The position numbers and the translations under genes are program-made. Below are positions 5,656-8,646 of a stretch of DNA of 8,646 nt, in pieces. Each line of letters starts with the position of its first letter. Within the stretch, counting starts at the first letter, position 1. Source of the stretch: CAZTXD01 sp964617995 (GTDB taxonomy: Bacteria > Actinomycetota > Acidimicrobiia > Spongiisociales > ZC4RG35); the NCBI GenBank assembly GCA_964617995.1, contig CAZTXD010000149.1, forward strand, positions 1-8,646, given 5' to 3'. Under the pieces are notes generated by a model, which did no database searches, was not told the origin of the DNA, and saw only the letters and a list, made by a program, of their open reading frames with translations.

Positions 5656-7716
5656 TCAGGTGCGCGCGATCTCGCGGATCTCGTACACCTCGATGAGGTC
5701 GTCCTCCTTGACGTCGTTGAAGTTTGCCAGCCCCACACCACACTCGAAGCCCTGGGCCACTTCACGAACGTCGTCCTTGAACCGCTTGAGAGAATCGATA
5801 GAACCGTCATAGGCGACCACGCCCGCCCGGAGGAGGCGGGCCTTCGCCCCTCGTTGGATGACACCTTCGGTGACATAGCAACCGGCCACCACACCGGCTC
5901 GCGGCACTCGAAAGATGGCACGTACCTCTGCCGTTCCCAGCACGACCTCCTGCTCTTCCGGTGCCAGCTGACCCACCAGGAGCTGTTCGATGTCGTCCAA
6001 CAGCTCGTAGATGATTCCGTAGGTGCGGATCTCGATGCCGTTCTGCTCGGCCAGGCGACGGGCGCTCGGCTCCGGTCGGACGTTGAACCCGACGATCACT
6101 GCTTCGGTCACCTCCGCCAGTGTCACGTCGTTCTCGTTGATCCCGCCCACGGCCCCGTGCACGATCTCGATGCTGCCGCCTTCCCGTTCGATCTTGACGA
6201 TCGATTCACGCAGAGCCTCCAGTGAACCCTGGGCATCTGCCTTGACGATGAGACGCAGAGTGGCATCTTCGGAACGGAGTTGCTCGAGTAGCCCTTCCAG
6301 CCTCTCGCGAGCGGAGGGAATGGCCTGTTCCAGCTCCTTGATCGCAGTGAGGCGGCTCTCGGCGATCGTGCGCGCCTCCTTGTCGTTGGCGACCACCTCG
6401 AAGAAGTCCCCGGCTGCGGGCACATCCGACCAGCCCATGATCTGCACGGGTGTGGCCGGGCCGGCGCTGTCGAGGCGGGCGCCGGTATCGTCGCTCATGG
6501 CCCTGACCCGACCCGACACGGGCCCGGCGACGAAGGCGTCGCCCTTACGGAGAGTTCCCCGCTGGATGATGACCGAGGCGACGGGCCCCTTTCCCTTCTC
6601 GACCTGTGCTTCCACCACCACACCCGAAGCCGGAGCGCCGGGGTTCGCCCGGAACTCCTCGAGCTGGGCGATCAGGTCGAGGAGCTCGAGAAGGTCCTCG
6701 ATTCCCTCACCGCTCAGAGCCGAGACCTCCACGCTGGGAATGTCACCGCCCAACTCCTCGGTGATGAGTCCATGCTCGGTGAGCTCGGTGCGTACCCGCA
6801 GGGGGTCGGAACCGGGGGTGTCGATCTTGTTGATCGCCACCACCATCTTCACCCCGGCGGCCTTGGCGTGGCTGATGGCTTCGATCGTCTGCGGCATGAC
6901 GCCGTCGTCGGCGGCGACGACGAGTATGACGATGTCGGTGATGTTGGCTCCCCGGGCGCGTAGAGCGGTGAATGCCTCGTGACCGGGCGTATCGACGAAG
7001 GTGATCTTGCGGCCGTCCACCTCCACCTGATAGGCGCCGATGTGCTGGGTGATGCCTCCGGCTTCGCCCTCGACGACGTTCGTCTTCCGGATGCCGTCGA
7101 GGAGGGTCGTCTTGCCGTGGTCGACGTGCCCCATCACGGCGACCACGGGTGAGCGGAGAACCAGATCGGCGTCGGCGTCTTCGAAGGTCGGGGCTTCCGC
7201 CACTGCCGGGCGTCTCTCCGGTGCCTCCGGCTCGACCACGTCGATGATCACCCCGAAGCCCTCCGCCACGTCCTCCATCAGGTCATCCGGCATGGGAGCG
7301 GTGACACCTGCCGCCCGTCCCCGCGTCAGTAAGGCTTTCACTACCTCGGAAGGATCGCGGCCGATGGCGCCGGCGAACGCCTCCACCGTGGCCCCTTGTT
7401 CGATCTCGGCGATAGCCACGTCGGCAGCTGGTTGCTCACCGGCCCCGGCCACCTCTTCAGGTTCGACCAAGTCGACCCCGGTGTCGGGTAGGTCCGCCTC
7501 GGGCTCGAGCGCGGGCGCAGGCTCCGGCAGCGGAGCCGCCTCCTCGGTGCCAGCGCCGTCACCGGAGATGGCCATCTTCACCAGCTCGACGTCGGCTTGG
7601 TCGAGGCCGGAGGAAGCCGTCTTCACTTCCAGACCCAGCTCCTGTGCCTGATCGAGGACATCCTTGGAGTCCACACCCAGGTCGCGGGCCAGTTCATATA
7701 CCCGTGTCTTCGCCAC
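5656..7716 (-). CDS. infB: Translation initiation factor IF-2
   Basis: IF-2 is the GTPase that brings initiator fMet-tRNA to the 30S subunit and promotes 50S joining. The 686 residues contain an N-terminal IF2_N module (about 2-50, KTRVYELARDLGVDSKDVLD), an acidic Ala/Pro/Glu linker (about 53-105) and a second IF2_N-like module (about 107-160). The G domain follows: GHVDHGKTT (196-204), GGITQHIGAY (220-229), DTPGHEAF (242-249), NKID (296-299) and SALSG. Domains II, III and the tRNA-binding C-terminal barrel extend to EVYEIREIART. The GTG at 7716 is used: GGAG lies 10 bases upstream and an in-frame TGA at 7722-7720 excludes any earlier start. The linker is short and acidic, whereas many actinobacterial IF-2 proteins have a long Gly/Pro/Arg-rich one. 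The gene follows nusA by 24 bases with no ylxR between them. Confidence 0.97.
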   Translation of the reverse strand: MAKTRVYELARDLGVDSKDVLDQAQELGLEVKTASSGLDQADVELVKMAISGDGAGTEEAAPLPEPAPALEPEADLPDTGVDLVEPEEVAGAGEQPAADVAIAEIEQGATVEAFAGAIGRDPSEVVKALLTRGRAAGVTAPMPDDLMEDVAEGFGVIIDVVEPEAPERRPAVAEAPTFEDADADLVLRSPVVAVMGHVDHGKTTLLDGIRKTNVVEGEAGGITQHIGAYQVEVDGRKITFVDTPGHEAFTALRARGANITDIVILVVAADDGVMPQTIEAISHAKAAGVKMVVAINKIDTPGSDPLRVRTELTEHGLITEELGGDIPSVEVSALSGEGIEDLLELLDLIAQLEEFRANPGAPASGVVVEAQVEKGKGPVASVIIQRGTLRKGDAFVAGPVSGRVRAMSDDTGARLDSAGPATPVQIMGWSDVPAAGDFFEVVANDKEARTIAESRLTAIKELEQAIPSARERLEGLLEQLRSEDATLRLIVKADAQGSLEALRESIVKIEREGGSIEIVHGAVGGINENDVTLAEVTEAVIVGFNVRPEPSARRLAEQNGIEIRTYGIIYELLDDIEQLLVGQLAPEEQEVVLGTAEVRAIFRVPRAGVVAGCYVTEGVIQRGAKARLLRAGVVAYDGSIDSLKRFKDDVREVAQGFECGVGLANFNDVKEDDLIEVYEIREIART

Positions 7717-7740
7717 TACTCACTCACTCCACGATCTTCG

Positions 7741-8646
7741 TCACTCTTCTTCGCCGGCCCCCACGGCCTCCTCGGCCTTGGCGTCACCGGGCTCTTCCTC
7801 CTCCGGTGGGGCTTCATCGGCGTCGCCTTGGGCCGGCGCCGCGTCGCCCGCCTCGGTCGACTCTTCGTCTGCAGGTTCCCCCTCTGTCGCGTCTACCGCG
7901 TCGGCACCATCCGTGGAGGCAGCCTCATCGGCGGCGTCTTCTTCCTCCACCGCCACTGTGACCTCGCCGTCCTTGCCGACGAGCGATCCCGCCTCGATCG
8001 CCCCGTCCGGAAGGGTCACCACCTCGCTCACCTCGGCCTCCTCACCCTCCCGATCTGAGCGGATGTCCACCTTGTATCCCGAGAGGCGTGCGGCCAGGCG
8101 AGCGTTCTGACCTTCTTTGCCGATGGCGAGCGATAGCTGGTGCTCGCCGACGATCACGGTAGCGGTCATCTCCTCCTCGTCGATCTGCACTTCCTTGACA
8201 CGGGCGGGTCCCAGCGCCTCGGCGATGAACTCCGCGGTGTTGTCACGCCATTGCACGACATCCACCTTCTCTCCCCTCAGCTCGTTCACCACCTGACGAA
8301 CCCGCGAGCCTCGCGCTCCCACCGCCGCCCCCTTGGCGTCGACATTGGGGTCGTGCGATACCACGGCGATCTTTGTCCGGTGACCGGGCTCCCGGGCGAT
8401 GGCGACGATCTCCACGGTCCCGTCGGCGAGTTCCGGCACCTCCAGCTCGAGGAGCCGGCGCACCAGGTCGGGATGGCTCCGAGAAACGACGATCTGCGGC
8501 CCCTTCGTCTCCCCTCGGACCTCCACTATCAACGCTTTGACGCGGTTGCCCCGCTGCAACCTCTCATAGGGGATCCTCTCACTTCCCGGCATGATCGCCT
8601 CGGCGTCGCCCAGATCGAGGATGGCGAAGCGGTTGTCGATCTGCTG
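7741..8646 (-). CDS. nusA: Transcription termination/antitermination factor NusA, 3' part; start lies outside the window
   Basis: NusA binds RNA polymerase and nascent RNA, modulating pausing, termination and rRNA antitermination. The visible 301 residues begin inside the S1 domain (NRFAILDLGDAEAIMPGSERIPYERLQRGNRVKALIVEV, 5-43). KH1 follows, with DPNVDAKGAAVGARGSRVRQVVNELRGEKVDVV (99-131), then KH2 with VGEHQLSLAIGKEGQNARLAARLSGYKVDI (166-195). The polymerase-binding N-terminal domain is missing because the window ends; codons upstream of the methionine at 8592 read on in frame, so that ATG is internal. After KH2 the protein runs into about 68 residues (234-301) made largely of Glu, Asp and Ala, with a single basic residue. 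Actinobacterial NusA often ends soon after KH2, so the tail is a noticeable extension. It is followed after 24 bases by infB, as in the standard operon. Confidence 0.96.
   Translation of the reverse strand, partial: QQIDNRFAILDLGDAEAIMPGSERIPYERLQRGNRVKALIVEVRGETKGPQIVVSRSHPDLVRRLLELEVPELADGTVEIVAIAREPGHRTKIAVVSHDPNVDAKGAAVGARGSRVRQVVNELRGEKVDVVQWRDNTAEFIAEALGPARVKEVQIDEEEMTATVIVGEHQLSLAIGKEGQNARLAARLSGYKVDIRSDREGEEAEVSEVVTLPDGAIEAGSLVGKDGEVTVAVEEEDAADEAASTDGADAVDATEGEPADEESTEAGDAAPAQGDADEAPPEEEEPGDAKAEEAVGAGEEE

Noticed and set aside
4829..5743. A 304-residue version of RbfA starting inside infB
   Set aside because: It would overlap all of DUF503 and part of infB. The upstream residues are Arg/Gly/Pro-rich shadow sequence, and a strong ribosome-binding site marks ATG 5188.
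5317..6982. Plus-strand frames of about 300 codons opposite infB and DUF503
   Set aside because: They are antisense to clearly conserved domains of IF-2 and DUF503 and have no domain of their own.
7291..7293. Internal IF-2 start (ATG for residue 142) giving a short isoform like E. coli IF2-beta
   Set aside because: No Shine-Dalgarno sequence precedes it, and the start would cut into the second N-terminal module.
7040..8110. Ser/Ala-rich plus-strand frames opposite infB and nusA
   Set aside because: The Ser/Ala-rich composition is the mirror of the acidic Glu/Asp/Ala codons of the NusA tail and IF-2 linker, not a real low-complexity protein.

Overview
The window holds a nearly gap-free stretch of a classic bacterial translation and RNA-metabolism operon. 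Every gene I can support lies on the minus strand, so transcription runs from the high-coordinate end to the low one. In that direction the genes are: nusA (3' part), infB, a DUF503/YlxP-family gene, rbfA, a DHH-family nanoRNase/pAp phosphatase (nrnA type), truB, ribF, rpsO and pnp (5' part). Both window edges cut genes: nusA lacks its start and pnp lacks its end. The DNA is GC-rich, with mostly G or C at third codon positions and several GTG starts. The order infB-DUF503-rbfA-DHH-truB-ribF-rpsO-pnp, together with the GC content, suggests an actinobacterial lineage, possibly a deep-branching or uncultured class. That placement is an inference, and I cannot name a species.

Layout by region: 7741-8646 is the nusA S1/KH region with an acidic tail; 5656-7716 is infB; 5353-5643 is DUF503; 5189-5352 is the largest gap in the upstream half and has potential RNA structure or an rbfA extension. 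From 5188 down to 2085, rbfA, nrnA, truB and ribF are packed with 4-8 base overlaps (ATGA, an 8-base overlap, GTGA), the usual sign of translational coupling. A 77-base spacer (2008-2084) precedes rpsO at 1750-2007. A 210-base rpsO-pnp spacer (1540-1749) carries three strong inverted repeats, and pnp fills 1-1539. No gene-free stretch exceeds 300 bases.

The products act in connected steps. NusA tunes transcription elongation and termination. IF2 and RbfA serve translation initiation and 30S maturation, S15 is a 30S protein, and TruB makes Psi55 in tRNA. PNPase degrades RNA from the 3' end, and the DHH enzyme can finish the very short oligonucleotides left over. RibF makes FMN and FAD, a passenger commonly found in this operon.

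I do not see a new defence system, mobile element, CRISPR array or tRNA/rRNA gene. The coding content is ordinary core genome. The observations most worth a second look are non-coding: the three-hairpin rpsO-pnp leader, including a 44-base near-perfect inverted repeat just upstream of pnp, and the 164-base gap before rbfA. Smaller oddities are the acidic NusA tail, a substitution in the RibF PTAN motif, and the lack of ylxR between nusA and infB.
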